From: Candidatus Omnitrophota bacterium
Lineage (GTDB): Bacteria > Omnitrophota > Gorgyraeia > Gygaellales > Profunditerraquicolaceae
DNA length: 44,331 bases
Assembly (NCBI GenBank): GCA_016208765.1
Contig: JACQXK010000121.1
Span: 1-44,331, forward strand
Direction of reading: 5' to 3'
Below, in pieces: positions 16,381 to 24,991 of this stretch; the stretch's first letter is position 1; each line of letters begins with the position of its first letter. A program made the translations under genes and the position numbers. The notes below the pieces were generated by a model that saw only the letters and a program-made list of their open reading frames with translations, ran no database searches and was not told the DNA's origin.

Positions 16381-16884
16381 ATGATCCAGGTTTATACAGG
16401 TAATGGAAAAGGGAAAACTACTGCTGCACTGGGCTTGGCCATTAGGGCAGCAGGCGCAGGGCTTAATGTTTATATAGGACAGTTCATCAAGGGTAAACAT
16501 TCAAGCGAACTTAACGCCCTTAAAAAATTCAAGAATATAAAAATAGAACAATGCGGAAGAGGTTGTTTTATAAAAAAATCTGTTAGTATCCGTGACATAA
16601 AGTGCGCCAAACTCGGGCTTAAAAGAGCTGAAGAAATTCTTGCGAATAAAAAGTTTGATATAATTATTCTTGATGAGATTAACGTAGCTTTACATTTTGG
16701 GCTGATAAAGATTCAAAAAGTTATAGAGTTAATCAGTAATGCTCGCAAGCAGACTGAAATAGTATTAACTGGACGCTATGCGCCAAAAGAAATTATAAAG
16801 CAAGCTGATTTAGTGAGCGAAATTAAAGAAATCAAGCATCCTTATTGCAGGCGAGTTAAAGCAAGAAAAGGAATTGAATATTAA
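16381..16884 (+). CDS. cobO: Cob(I)alamin adenosyltransferase, CobA/CobO/BtuR family
   Basis: A 167-aa P-loop enzyme that transfers the adenosyl group of ATP to cobalamin or corrinoids. The P-loop VYTGNGKGKTTAALGLAIRA and the later IIILDEINVALHFG are family hallmarks. I chose the ATG at 16381, right after the pcm stop; an upstream TTG at 16360 is possible but adds residues inside pcm. The next feature is a cobalamin riboswitch controlling a BtuB-like receptor, so uptake and adenosylation of B12 are encoded side by side. No de novo corrin synthesis genes are seen, consistent with salvage. Confidence 0.9.
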   Translation: MIQVYTGNGKGKTTAALGLAIRAAGAGLNVYIGQFIKGKHSSELNALKKFKNIKIEQCGRGCFIKKSVSIRDIKCAKLGLKRAEEILANKKFDIIILDEINVALHFGLIKIQKVIELISNARKQTEIVLTGRYAPKEIIKQADLVSEIKEIKHPYCRRVKARKGIEY

Positions 16885-16890
16885 TTTCTC

Positions 16891-16918
16891 TTGACAAAAT
16901 ATTTTCCTGTATTACATT
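16891..16918 (+). promoter_or_regulatory. Probable promoter for the riboswitch-btuB transcript
   Basis: A perfect TTGACA (16891-16896) followed after 16 bp by TACATT (16913-16918), 4 of 6 matches to the -10. It lies about 25 nt upstream of the riboswitch core, with no competing gene. Confidence 0.6.
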
Positions 16919-16944
16919 AAGACTGGTTCTTAAAAATTAGAAAA

Positions 16945-17110
16945 GTTATTCAGGATAAGGGAAGGTTGTGAAAATCAACCACAGTCCCGCTGCTGTAATC
17001 CTGCCCTTTTTAAAAGGGAACACTTTTACAGAAATACGCCACTATTTCAGAAATGAAGTGGGAAGGCAGTTAAAAGTGAAGGAGAGTCAGAAGACCTACC
17101 TGTGTAACAT
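16945..17110 (+). promoter_or_regulatory. Cobalamin (AdoCbl-type) riboswitch
   Basis: The 345-nt gap between 16885 and 17229 holds a B12-sensing leader. Visible elements are the 5' GGGAAGGTTGTGAAAATC-type core (16960-16977), the CCACAGTCCCGCTGCTGTAA segment (16979-16998), and the B12 box AGTCAGAAGACCTACC (17085-17100), which differs from the consensus AGYCAGRAGACCTGCC at one base. A variable stem lies between. It is followed by an intrinsic terminator and then the receptor start. Ligand binding is expected to favour the terminator and shut off uptake. Ends are approximate; a covariance search with the Rfam cobalamin model would set them. Confidence 0.92.
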
Positions 17111-17165
17111 GTCCAACAAACATCCTTTTGCCCGCGGACAGGCTTAAAAGGTCAAGAAACAGGGT

Positions 17166-17206
17166 AACCCTTGACAGCATTATTTGTGCTATCAAGGGTT
17201 TTTTGT
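17166..17206 (+). terminator. Riboswitch expression-platform terminator
   Basis: The arms AACCCTTGA and TCAAGGGTT form the outer stem, with a smaller GCA/TGC helix inside, followed by a run of six T. It sits between the B12 box and the btuB ribosome site, so it is best read as a B12-dependent attenuator, not the end of an operon. Confidence 0.85.
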
Positions 17207-17229
17207 TGTCCGAAGAAAGGTAAAGCAAC

Positions 17230-19251
17230 ATGAAGTTAGCAAAGTTTGTAGTATTCCTGGGGGTATTTAGCCTGTGTTCAAATTATGCCCTTGCAGAGAA
17301 CCAAACAAGAGAAATTGACCTTGATGAAGTTGTAATAACGCCATATCGGTATTGCGAGGGAATTTCCAATACTGCCGCAAGCGTTACAAAAATTACCCCA
17401 AAAGATATTAAGAACTCCGGGGCGGAAAAAGTAATTGATGTATTAAGGCCCGTGCCGGGTATTGTTGTCAGAGACTGGTATGGTAATGGAACCAAGGCAA
17501 GCGTTGATATGCGTGGATTCGGAGAGCAAGGCCAACTGAATGTATTGGTTTTGATTGACGGAAGAAGAATAAATGAAGTTGATCTAAGCGGAGTTGACTG
17601 GTCGCAAATCCCCTTAACCCAGGTTGAAAGCATAGAAATTATCCGCGGCGGGTCCGGATCAGTTTTATACGGAGATAACGCCACAAGCGGAGTAATCAAT
17701 ATTATTACAAAAACTCTAAAAGGAAAACCGAAGCTTGAACTTACTACTGAATATGGAAGCTACAATAAAAATTTGCAAAGTATTTCCCTCGGAGGATCAC
17801 AGAAAAAACTATCTTATTTTATACAGGCGACCCAAGATGCCACAAACGGATACCGCAGAAACAGCTTCTATAAAATACAAGATTACTTTTCTAAATTTAA
17901 TTACGATGCTGCAAAAAAGCTGTCTTTAAACTTCAGTTCCGGCTTTCATAGCTCTTCATACGGCCTGCCTGCTTCCTTATATCAAAGCAATATTGACGCT
18001 AACAGCCGCAGATACGCAAGAAACGGACAGGACCATGCAAATGACAAAGATTATTACTTTGTTATCGGGGATAAAAGCAATTTTGATAATTTTGGGTGCG
18101 TAGATGTAAACCTTTCTTTCAGGAGAAAAGAGGTTGATTCGTATTTTCTTACAAGCGGCCTAAATACGCAAAAAAGCAAAATAGATACTTTTTCTGCTAC
18201 TCCAAAATATACCTTAGAAGCGCCTGCGATGGGCCATAAGAATAAATTTATCCTTGGCCTTGACTTTTATCATTCGGATTACTCTATGAATGCCTTTGAT
18301 AAAACTACAAACATTTTGCAAAGTTTTACCGATGTAAACAAATACCAGCTTGGAGGATACCTTCAGAATGAATTATTTATTCTGGAAAAATTAATTTTGC
18401 TCGGAGGATTCAGGTATGAATCGGTAAAATACGAGTTTGATTACCATGACCAAACCGGCTGGAACCCTGCCATTGACCTGAATATCCACCCTAATAAAAA
18501 AGCCTATAACGGCGGGCTATTATATAATTTTCAGAAAGACTCCAGCATGTTTGTTGATATCAGCAAAAGTTTCCGTTTCCCTGCTGTTGATGAATTTACT
18601 TATAATGATGCCAACTGGATGCAACAGTTAAATACCAACTTAAAACCGCAAGAATCAATAAATTTTGAGTTTGGTGTAAGAAACAAGCTTTTTAATATAA
18701 TCAATTCTGAAATTTCTATTTTCAGGATGAATGTCAAAAATGAAATTTATTATAATTACAACGGCGGGCCGTTAGCAAGCGGACAAAATGAAAATTATGA
18801 CAAAACATACCATCAGGGGTTAGAAGTATCCGTAGATTCAAAAATGACTAAAAGAATCGGCGCTTTCGGCAACTACACTTTTACCCAAGCAAGATTCAGG
18901 GATGGCGTGTATAACCAAAACGATATTCCACTGGTCCCCCGGCACAAAGCAAGTTTAGGCCTCAGGTTATCATTGCCGGCTAATTTAACTTTTAATGTTC
19001 AGGGAAATTATGTGGGCAGTAGATACTTTCTTAACGACCAAAGCAATGCACAGTCGCGTTTAAACGGATACATGACCATGGACCTAAACCTGGCCTATAA
19101 GATTAAAGACCTGACTGCAACCATCGTAGTTAATAACGTGTTAAACAAATACTACTCTGAATACGCAGGATATAACGGCTTTACCAATGACAAATTTTAT
19201 TATCCTTCGCCGGGAAGGAACTTAAACCTTAAGCTGGAATATAAATTTTAA
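17230..19251 (+). CDS. btuB: TonB-dependent outer-membrane receptor, BtuB-like
   Basis: A 673-aa outer-membrane receptor, probably for cobalamin. A signal peptide (about 1-22, ending ALA) is followed by a TonB box (IDLDEVVITPYRY), a plug domain (about 45-160, with VLVLIDGRRINE and GSVLYGDNATSGVINII) and a 22-strand-type barrel with alternating aromatic strands. The protein ends in KLEYKF with the terminal Phe used for outer-membrane insertion. The B12 riboswitch just upstream is the main reason for assigning B12; the sequence alone would fit several substrates. It is followed after 30 nt by a TonB-like gene. Confidence 0.92.
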   Translation: MKLAKFVVFLGVFSLCSNYALAENQTREIDLDEVVITPYRYCEGISNTAASVTKITPKDIKNSGAEKVIDVLRPVPGIVVRDWYGNGTKASVDMRGFGEQGQLNVLVLIDGRRINEVDLSGVDWSQIPLTQVESIEIIRGGSGSVLYGDNATSGVINIITKTLKGKPKLELTTEYGSYNKNLQSISLGGSQKKLSYFIQATQDATNGYRRNSFYKIQDYFSKFNYDAAKKLSLNFSSGFHSSSYGLPASLYQSNIDANSRRYARNGQDHANDKDYYFVIGDKSNFDNFGCVDVNLSFRRKEVDSYFLTSGLNTQKSKIDTFSATPKYTLEAPAMGHKNKFILGLDFYHSDYSMNAFDKTTNILQSFTDVNKYQLGGYLQNELFILEKLILLGGFRYESVKYEFDYHDQTGWNPAIDLNIHPNKKAYNGGLLYNFQKDSSMFVDISKSFRFPAVDEFTYNDANWMQQLNTNLKPQESINFEFGVRNKLFNIINSEISIFRMNVKNEIYYNYNGGPLASGQNENYDKTYHQGLEVSVDSKMTKRIGAFGNYTFTQARFRDGVYNQNDIPLVPRHKASLGLRLSLPANLTFNVQGNYVGSRYFLNDQSNAQSRLNGYMTMDLNLAYKIKDLTATIVVNNVLNKYYSEYAGYNGFTNDKFYYPSPGRNLNLKLEYKF

Positions 19252-19269
19252 TTTACGGGATGTGTGTGA

Positions 19270-19275
19270 TATAAT
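19270..19275 (+). promoter_or_regulatory. Extended -10 element immediately upstream of the TonB-like gene
   Basis: TGATATAAT gives a perfect -10 with an extended TG, ending 6 nt before the ATG at 19282. The -35 region is weak. If active, transcription would start at or next to the ATG and give a leaderless mRNA. No Shine-Dalgarno sequence is visible. Confidence 0.5.
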
Positions 19276-19281
19276 TAAAGA

Positions 19282-19935
19282 ATGCTGAAAAATAAATTAT
19301 TTTTAATTGCTTTATCAGTATCTTTAATTATCCACGCTCTAATTTTGTTGCAGAATTCAGGTTTTCGTTTATTTGAATTTAACAAAAACAAGGAAATCCC
19401 TGAAGTTAGCTATGTTAAAACAAAAAAAGAGCCTGAAAAAGAGCGCAGAGACCTTGGGCGGAAGAAAGAACCGCTCTTAGACTTAACAAAACTTACTGTA
19501 AAAAGAAAGATACCTATCCCATCAATAACAAAAGAAGAGATCAACCTCGAGAAGCCGGCAATAGCAAAAACAGCAGAAATAACTGCTATTAAAAAGAAGG
19601 TATCTTTATCTTTTAACAAAACCGAACTACAGAAAAATGCAACCCCGGCTTACATCAGTTATGAACAAACCATACGCGAGATCATCCGCAGGGTAGGGAA
19701 TGCAAGCGGTTATTTAGGCGAAGAAAATGGGCAGGTAACTGTATCTTTTGTTGTCTCAAGCTCGGGGCAGCTCAGAGATTTTCGGATTGCAGATGAAAGC
19801 TTATCTTCAGACGATTATTTAAAAAGAACCGCACTAAGAATCCTTAAAGACGCCTCGCCATTTCCGCCATTTCCCAAGGAATTGGGAGATGAAGATGTAT
19901 CTTTTAATTTAACGATTATCTTTGAAGCAGAATAA
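19282..19935 (+). CDS. TonB-like energy transducer
   Basis: A 217-aa protein with a single N-terminal membrane anchor (about 5-25), a charged Lys/Glu/Pro linker (about 35-115) and a C-terminal TonB-like domain (about 130-217). That domain contains GQVTVSFVVSSSGQLRDFRI and ALRILKDASPFPPFP, typical of TonB C-termini. It would pass energy from an ExbB/ExbD motor to the neighbouring receptor. ExbB and ExbD are not in the window. It starts 30 nt after the receptor stop and may have its own promoter. Confidence 0.87.
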   Translation: MLKNKLFLIALSVSLIIHALILLQNSGFRLFEFNKNKEIPEVSYVKTKKEPEKERRDLGRKKEPLLDLTKLTVKRKIPIPSITKEEINLEKPAIAKTAEITAIKKKVSLSFNKTELQKNATPAYISYEQTIREIIRRVGNASGYLGEENGQVTVSFVVSSSGQLRDFRIADESLSSDDYLKRTALRILKDASPFPPFPKELGDEDVSFNLTIIFEAE

Positions 19936-19937
19936 AA

Positions 19938-19966
19938 TTGACACCCGTAAATAATAATGTTATATT
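19938..19966 (+). promoter_or_regulatory. Sigma-70 promoter for rpsU
   Basis: A perfect TTGACA (19938-19943), a 17-bp spacer and TATATT (19961-19966, 5 of 6). It begins 2 nt after the TonB-like stop and leaves a leader of about 63 nt before the TTG start of S21. I see no riboswitch or strong hairpin in that leader. Confidence 0.8.
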
Positions 19967-20035
19967 ATTTAACCTCAGAAGCAAAATAAACGCAAAATAC
20001 ACTAAATTTGCGGTTTAGGAAAGGGGTTGATCAGA

Positions 20036-20197
20036 TTGTCCGAAGTTGAAGTCAAAAAAGATGAGTCATTTGAAGCGGCACTCAGGCGTTTCAAGAAAAA
20101 AATTGAACAGGAAGGTATCTTAAGAGAAGTCCGCGACCGTAAACATTACGAAAAGCCCAGCGAGCGCAAAAGGAAGAAGGCAAAAGGAAGAAGATAA
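20036..20197 (+). CDS. rpsU: 30S ribosomal protein S21
   Basis: A 53-aa basic protein matching bS21 in size and pattern: a short N-terminus, then [38 protein letters not shown] and a basic tail. S21 contacts the 3' end of 16S rRNA near the anti-Shine-Dalgarno and helps mRNA selection. The most likely start is TTG at 20036, spaced about 9 nt from GGAAAGGGG. Another TTG at 20027 would sit too close to that site. No ATG or GTG fits the family start. The gene is followed after 2 nt by a TIM-barrel gene, so the strong promoter at 19938 probably also drives that gene. Confidence 0.92.
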   Translation: MSEVEVKKDESFEAALRRFKKKIEQEGILREVRDRKHYEKPSERKRKKAKGRR

Positions 20198-20199
20198 GT

Positions 20200-21123
20200 A
20201 TGAGTTTTGCCCTTTCAACTGCGTGGAATGCTTTCCGTTATGATACAGCAAAAGGCTTGCTCTTTGAGATAAAGAAGCTTGGATTTGATGATGTTGAGCT
20301 TAGCTTTAATCTGACATCAGAAATGTTTAAAGAAATTCAGGCTGAAGCAAAAGAGGTTGGTATAAATGTAACCAGCCTGCATAATTATTGCCCGATCCCG
20401 GAAGAATTCAGTCGGAAAGAGGGTTTGCCTGATTGTTTCTCTGTAACCTCTACAAATGAAAACGAGCGCCAATTAGCACTAAAATACACAAAAAGAAGCA
20501 TTGATAATGTTTCTTTGCTGGGTGCTAAGGCACTCGTTTTACATTGTGGAAGAGTTGAGATACCTGACAGAACAAGGCAGCTAATTGATTTATGCAATTC
20601 TCAAGGCAACAAAAGCGCTGATTTTAATAAATTAAGAAACGAAATTGTCGCAGAAAGACGCGATAATGCCGGGCCATTCTTTAAACAAGCACTCGCAAGC
20701 CTTGAAGAATTAAACTCTTACGCATCAAAAAAGAATGTTTTAATTGGGGTTGAGACACGTTTTTACTATAGAGAAATCCCTATTCTTGAGGAATTTAGCA
20801 GTATCTTTAACAAATTTAAAGGTTCCAATATTTTCTATTGGCACGATATTGGCCATGCGCAGTTAATGGAAAATCTTGGATTAGCCAGGCACAAAGATTT
20901 CCTTGAATTGACTAAAGGATTCTTGATTGGCACGCACCTACATGATATCTGCGGATGTAGCGACCATAAGCCTGCAGGTAAGGGCAGTATAGATTTTAAT
21001 ATTATTAAGCCATTTTTAAATAAAGACACTCTTAAAGTTATTGAAATTCACCACCCGGCAACAGCTGAAGAAGTAATAAAAAGCAGAGAGCACCTTAAAA
21101 GAATCTTTGAAGAAAATGCCTGA
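20200..21123 (+). CDS. Sugar phosphate isomerase/epimerase-like TIM-barrel protein
   Basis: A 307-aa xylose-isomerase-like TIM barrel (AP endonuclease 2 superfamily). Candidate metal ligands lie on successive strands: the His in VLHCGRVEIP, the Glu in IGVETRFYYR, the Asp and His in YWHDIGHAQL, the His in GTHLHDICGCSDH, and the Glu and His in VIEIHHPA. It lies directly after rpsU and overlaps the MEMO-like gene by 8 nt. Substrate is unknown; family members isomerise sugars or inositols or cleave abasic DNA. DNA repair is less likely because the endonuclease IV-specific spacing is not seen. Confidence 0.82.
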   Translation: MSFALSTAWNAFRYDTAKGLLFEIKKLGFDDVELSFNLTSEMFKEIQAEAKEVGINVTSLHNYCPIPEEFSRKEGLPDCFSVTSTNENERQLALKYTKRSIDNVSLLGAKALVLHCGRVEIPDRTRQLIDLCNSQGNKSADFNKLRNEIVAERRDNAGPFFKQALASLEELNSYASKKNVLIGVETRFYYREIPILEEFSSIFNKFKGSNIFYWHDIGHAQLMENLGLARHKDFLELTKGFLIGTHLHDICGCSDHKPAGKGSIDFNIIKPFLNKDTLKVIEIHHPATAEEVIKSREHLKRIFEENA

Positions 21124-21931
21124 TATCAGAACTCCTGTAGTTGCTGGGCAATTTTATCCTGCTTCTGCTCAAAGCCTTAAGGAAGATATTGCATCGCTCA
21201 TTGACAATAAAGCAGAAAAGAAAGACTGCCTTGCCTGCATGCTGCCACACGCAGGATATGTTTACTCCGGTAAAGTTGCTGCAGAAACAGTAAGCCATGT
21301 TAGGATTAAAGACAATGTGCTTCTATTGGGCCCAAATCATACCGGAAGAGGAGCTGATTTTAGCATAATGACTAAAGGAAGCTGGCAAACTCCATTAGGA
21401 AAAGTTGAGATTAATTCAACCTTGGCGCAAGATATTCTGCAATCATCAAAACACCTAAAATCCGATAGCGTAGCTCACGCTCAGGAACATTCTCTGGAAG
21501 TTGAGCTTCCTTTTCTACAGTATTTTAAAACAGATTTTAAAATTATACCTATCGCCTTTATGTCACAAGATATAGCTGCACTTAAAGAAACCGGCAGGGA
21601 AATCGCTGATGTTATTCTAAGAAAAAACATCAAAAAAGAAACACTGATAATCGCAAGTTCTGACATGACGCATTACGAACCTCAGAATATCGCGCAAAAA
21701 AAGGACCAGCAGGCGATTCAGGCAATCATTGAGCTAAATGAAGACAAGCTTGTAGAAAAAGTCGGTGAATTTGAAATAAGTATGTGCGGAATTTATCCGG
21801 CTATAGTTATGTTATCAGCAGTAAGAGCATTAGGCGCTAAAAATGCAAAGTTAATAAAATATCAGACTAGCGCAGATGCCACCGGAGACAAAAATAGCGT
21901 AGTAGGATATGCAGGTATAATCATTTATTAA
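21116..21931 (+). CDS. MEMO1-like protein (AmmeMemoRadiSam system protein B family)
   Basis: A 271-aa member of the MEMO family, related in fold to extradiol dioxygenases. Typical segments are TPVVAGQFYPAS, the His in MLPHAGYVYSGKVAAE, LLGPNHTGRG, AHAQEHSLEVELPFLQ and IIASSDMTHYEP. I chose the ATG at 21116; an upstream TTG at 21107 would add three residues. MEMO proteins often co-occur with AMMECR1 and a radical SAM protein. Neither lies next to this gene, and the radical SAM protein at 43421 belongs to another family. Enzymatic role in bacteria is not settled. Confidence 0.9.
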   Translation: MPDIRTPVVAGQFYPASAQSLKEDIASLIDNKAEKKDCLACMLPHAGYVYSGKVAAETVSHVRIKDNVLLLGPNHTGRGADFSIMTKGSWQTPLGKVEINSTLAQDILQSSKHLKSDSVAHAQEHSLEVELPFLQYFKTDFKIIPIAFMSQDIAALKETGREIADVILRKNIKKETLIIASSDMTHYEPQNIAQKKDQQAIQAIIELNEDKLVEKVGEFEISMCGIYPAIVMLSAVRALGAKNAKLIKYQTSADATGDKNSVVGYAGIIIY

Positions 21932-21943
21932 AAAGGACAAAAC

Positions 21944-22297
21944 ATGGCTGAAGAAATCAAGAAGAATGTTGACGAGAGCTGGAAAAACGAAGCAAAAAGT
22001 GATAAAGAGAAAATAGCCAAGCAGCCAGAGGAATTCGCGCCTCCTGAGCCGGATTTTAGCTTTTTTGTTACAACGCTTTCTCTTCAGGCTTCCATTGCTT
22101 TAGGGATCATCCCAAATCCCGGCACCAATCAAAAAGAAGAAAGTTTAACACAAGCAAAATTTATTATAGATACTCTTTCTATGCTTAAAGATAAAACAAC
22201 TGGTAACCTTAACGCTGAAGAAGACAACCTTTTGGAAAATGTACTTTATGAATTAAGAATGACTTATGTTTCCAAAACAAAGGGGGAAGTAAAATGA
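21944..22297 (+). CDS. DUF1844 family protein
   Basis: A 117-aa protein with a charged N-terminal tail and a helical DUF1844 core (about 40-117) marked by FVTTLSLQASIALGIIPNP and AKFIIDTLSMLKDKTTGNL. The family is widespread in deltaproteobacteria and PVC-type bacteria and has no established function. The stop overlaps the next start as ATGA, so it is translationally coupled to the Trm112-like gene. Confidence 0.85.
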   Translation: MAEEIKKNVDESWKNEAKSDKEKIAKQPEEFAPPEPDFSFFVTTLSLQASIALGIIPNPGTNQKEESLTQAKFIIDTLSMLKDKTTGNLNAEEDNLLENVLYELRMTYVSKTKGEVK

Positions 22298-22449
22298 TTG
22301 ACAAAGAGCTATTAGATATTTTAGCCTGCCCTGCCTGTAAGGCCGATGTTGTGCTAAAGGATAATAAAATTGTTTGCACAAAATGCGGGAAAAAATACCC
22401 GATTCGCGACGGTATCCCAATAATGCTTATTGATGAAGCAGAAGGTTAA
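22294..22449 (+). CDS. Trm112-like small zinc protein
   Basis: A 51-aa protein starting MIDKELLDILACPACK, with a second pair at VCTKCGKKYPI, so two C-x2-C pairs that likely bind one zinc. The ending IRDGIPIMLIDEAE is typical of the YcaR/Trm112-like family. Eukaryotic Trm112 activates methyltransferases; the bacterial proteins are poorly understood. Its ATG overlaps the DUF1844 stop. Confidence 0.9.
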   Translation: MIDKELLDILACPACKADVVLKDNKIVCTKCGKKYPIRDGIPIMLIDEAEG

Positions 22450-22469
22450 TTACTAAATTACCATAAAAT

Positions 22470-22907
22470 ATGAAGAAAATCCTTGTGATACACGGGCCTA
22501 ATTTAGACCTGTTAGGGCAGAGAGAACCGCAAGTTTACGGTAAAACCACCTTAAAGCAGATTAATGAACAACTGCAAAAATTAGCAAAGAAAAAAACGGT
22601 TAGTTTAAAGATTTTTCAGTCAAACCATGAGGGAAAAATAGTAGACCTGATCGGAAAAAGCAAAGAAAGATTTGACGCTATTTTAATTAACCCTGCAGCC
22701 TACACACATACCAGTGTTGCAATCCGTGATGCCATAGCTGCTTCAGGAGTGCTAACCGTTGAGGTTCATCTTTCAAATATCTATTCACGCGAAGAATTCC
22801 GCCACAAATCACTTATTAGCCCTGTTGCAAAAGGAACAATCCTGGGCTTTGGCCCAAAAAGTTATTTGCTTGGGCTTGAAGCGATCATTGACCTAATCAA
22901 TCCCTGA
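22470..22907 (+). CDS. aroQ: Type II 3-dehydroquinate dehydratase
   Basis: A 145-aa enzyme converting 3-dehydroquinate to 3-dehydroshikimate in aromatic amino acid synthesis. The signature [17 protein letters not shown] carries the lid Arg and the catalytic Tyr. [28 protein letters not shown] and [15 protein letters not shown] hold the substrate-binding Asn and His residues. Length is normal. It starts without a clear ribosome site. The preceding shikimate step, aroB, is 17 kb downstream in the same window. Confidence 0.94.
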   Translation: MKKILVIHGPNLDLLGQREPQVYGKTTLKQINEQLQKLAKKKTVSLKIFQSNHEGKIVDLIGKSKERFDAILINPAAYTHTSVAIRDAIAASGVLTVEVHLSNIYSREEFRHKSLISPVAKGTILGFGPKSYLLGLEAIIDLINP

Positions 22908-22914
22908 TAAAATT

Positions 22915-23970
22915 ATGAGCAGGCTCCAAAATACCCTTTTACAATTAAAAACAAAAGGCCTGGACAGCCTGATTGTCTCGTCTGATTCTGACATTACCTA
23001 TCTTACCAACTATCCAAGCAGAGACTCCTTGCTTTTATTATCTGAGAAATTAAGGATTTTTCTTACTGACGGCAGGTATTTTGACGAAGCAAAAAGCCGG
23101 ATTGATAAAAAGATCAGGATTGAGAAGAATAATGGCCCTTTGCTTGAAGCAGCTGCCAATATTTGCAACAAATCCGGGCTCAAGCGCATAGGCTTTGACG
23201 AACACGCCTTTAACTTTGCTCAATATAACAAATTACACAGCTTGCTTGTAAAGAATGCGAAACTACTGCCTGCCCATGGGTTAATTGCTGATCTAAGACA
23301 GCTAAAAGATGAATATGAAATCAAAAAAATCAGAAAAGCAATTCAAATCACTAAAGAAACACTGCGCTTCATCCAGAAATTCATTAAACCAGGAATAAAA
23401 GAAATTGAAATAGCAGGAGAGATTGAACGCTTCATCCGCTACAAAGGCGCTAATTCGCCTGCTTTTGATATTATTGTGGCATCAGGCACAAATTCCTGCT
23501 ATCCGCACCATATCAGCTCACAAAGAAAATTACGGCCTGATGAGCCGGTATTAATTGACCTCGGTGTCGACTATGAAGGCTATAAATCAGACTTGACAAG
23601 AGTATTCTTTTTGGGTAAAATTAATACTCTTGTGCGCGATGTTTACAAACTAATACTTAAGGCGCAGGAACATGCTTTTGGCTTGATTAAACCAGGCATA
23701 AACAGCAAACAGATAGATTCAGCAGCGCGTTTAATCATCAAAGAAGCGGGTTACGGCGATAAATTCTCCCACAGTTTAGGGCATGGGGTCGGCTTAGACA
23801 TTCATGAAAACCCAAGAATTTCCCCGAAATCCAACACCATTATGCAACCGGGCATGGTTTTCACGATTGAACCGGCGGTTTATCTGCCAAATAAATTTGG
23901 CATCAGGATTGAAGACATGGTTTTAGTTACAGAAAAGGGAGGCGAGGTCTTAAGTGGCGCTATCAATTAA
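22915..23970 (+). CDS. pepP: Xaa-Pro aminopeptidase (M24 family)
   Basis: A 351-aa metallopeptidase with a creatinase-like N-terminal domain (about 1-125) and a pita-bread M24 catalytic domain. The five metal ligands are visible: Asp in VLIDLGVDYEG, Asp in YKSDLTRVF, His in SHSLGHGVGLDIHE, Glu in FTIEPAVYLP and Glu in IRIEDMVLV. It removes N-terminal residues before proline. The neighbourhood aroQ-pepP-efp-accB-accC is a common order in many bacteria. The next gene overlaps its 3' end by 17 nt. Confidence 0.93.
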   Translation: MSRLQNTLLQLKTKGLDSLIVSSDSDITYLTNYPSRDSLLLLSEKLRIFLTDGRYFDEAKSRIDKKIRIEKNNGPLLEAAANICNKSGLKRIGFDEHAFNFAQYNKLHSLLVKNAKLLPAHGLIADLRQLKDEYEIKKIRKAIQITKETLRFIQKFIKPGIKEIEIAGEIERFIRYKGANSPAFDIIVASGTNSCYPHHISSQRKLRPDEPVLIDLGVDYEGYKSDLTRVFFLGKINTLVRDVYKLILKAQEHAFGLIKPGINSKQIDSAARLIIKEAGYGDKFSHSLGHGVGLDIHENPRISPKSNTIMQPGMVFTIEPAVYLPNKFGIRIEDMVLVTEKGGEVLSGAIN

Positions 23971-24517
23971 TGAAATTAAAGCGGGAGTAACTATTTTAGT
24001 AGACGAAGATGTCTATGTAGTTATAGACACTGAACATGTAAAACCCGGAAAAGGCTCGGCATTCGTGCGCGCAAAAATGCGCAACTTGAGAAATTCAAAC
24101 GTACAGGAAAAAACGTTCAGGGGAGACGAAAAAATTGACCAGGCTTTTGTAGAAGAACGCAAACTACAATACCTTTATAAATCAGGAAGCATGTACCATT
24201 TCATGGACCAGGATAATTTTGATGAAGTGGCTATTTCAGAAGAGAGCGTTGGAGAAAAAAAGAAATTCCTTAAAGATAATTTAGATGTTTCGGGCAACTT
24301 CTATAAAAATGAAACCTTAAACATTAATCTTCCTTTTTTTATTGAATTTACCATCACTCATACTGAACCTGGAATTAAAGGAGATACCGCAAAAAGCGGG
24401 ACAAAACCGGCAGAGATTGAAACCGGGGCCACCATTCAGGTCCCTTTATTTATTGACGTCGGAGACAAGATAAAAGTTGATACACGGACCGGTTCTTATG
24501 TTGAAAGAGTATCTTAA
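23954..24517 (+). CDS. efp: Elongation factor P
   Basis: A 187-aa three-domain factor that helps ribosomes through polyproline. The tip loop HVKPGKGSAFVRAK carries the modifiable K33. Domain III ends TGATIQVPLFIDVGDKIKVDTRTGSYVERV as expected. The start is GTG inside the end of pepP, giving MALSINEIKAG. No later start would keep the N-terminal strand. A Lys tip is compatible with beta-lysylation by EpmA/EpmB, with 5-aminopentanol-type modification, or with no modification; no such enzymes are seen nearby. Confidence 0.95.
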   Translation: MALSINEIKAGVTILVDEDVYVVIDTEHVKPGKGSAFVRAKMRNLRNSNVQEKTFRGDEKIDQAFVEERKLQYLYKSGSMYHFMDQDNFDEVAISEESVGEKKKFLKDNLDVSGNFYKNETLNINLPFFIEFTITHTEPGIKGDTAKSGTKPAEIETGATIQVPLFIDVGDKIKVDTRTGSYVERVS

Positions 24518-24533
24518 CAGATGAGGTGCGTAC

Positions 24534-24989
24534 GTGAATATTAAAGAAATAAAAGAAATGATTAATCTTATGAACGAGAACAATCTCATGGAACTTGAGA
24601 TTGAAAAAGAAGGTATGCGCATAAGGCTGAAGAAAACAGTTTCTGGAATGGAAGGTTTTTCTGGCCCTATTGTCGTTGAACGGGGAAAAACCGTTGAAAC
24701 CACTCAAAAACAGGAAACTCCGGAAATTTCAGAAAAAGCAGCCGCTAAAACTGTTGAGATTAGAGCGCCTATGGTTGGAACATTCTATCGGGCACCGAAC
24801 CCTGAAGCACCACCTTACGTTGAAGTAGGCCAGACCATAGAGGCCGGACAGGTAATTTGCATCATTGAAGCAATGAAGTTAATGAATGAGATTAAATCTG
24901 AGGTCCGGGGAAAACTTCTGGAAATCCTTGTTGACAATGCTGAGCCGGTTGAATTTGGCCAGCCAATGTTTTTAATTGATCCTCTCTAA
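24534..24989 (+). CDS. accB: Biotin carboxyl carrier protein of acetyl-CoA carboxylase
   Basis: A 151-aa BCCP with a GTG start, an N-terminal helical region, a variable linker (about 45-72) and the C-terminal biotinyl domain. The biotin acceptor is K115 in [14 protein letters not shown], and the thumb-bearing [19 protein letters not shown] is present. It carries carboxybiotin for malonyl-CoA synthesis. It is 2 nt from accC, the usual accBC operon. Confidence 0.95.
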   Translation: MNIKEIKEMINLMNENNLMELEIEKEGMRIRLKKTVSGMEGFSGPIVVERGKTVETTQKQETPEISEKAAAKTVEIRAPMVGTFYRAPNPEAPPYVEVGQTIEAGQVICIIEAMKLMNEIKSEVRGKLLEILVDNAEPVEFGQPMFLIDPL

Positions 24990-24991
24990 GA

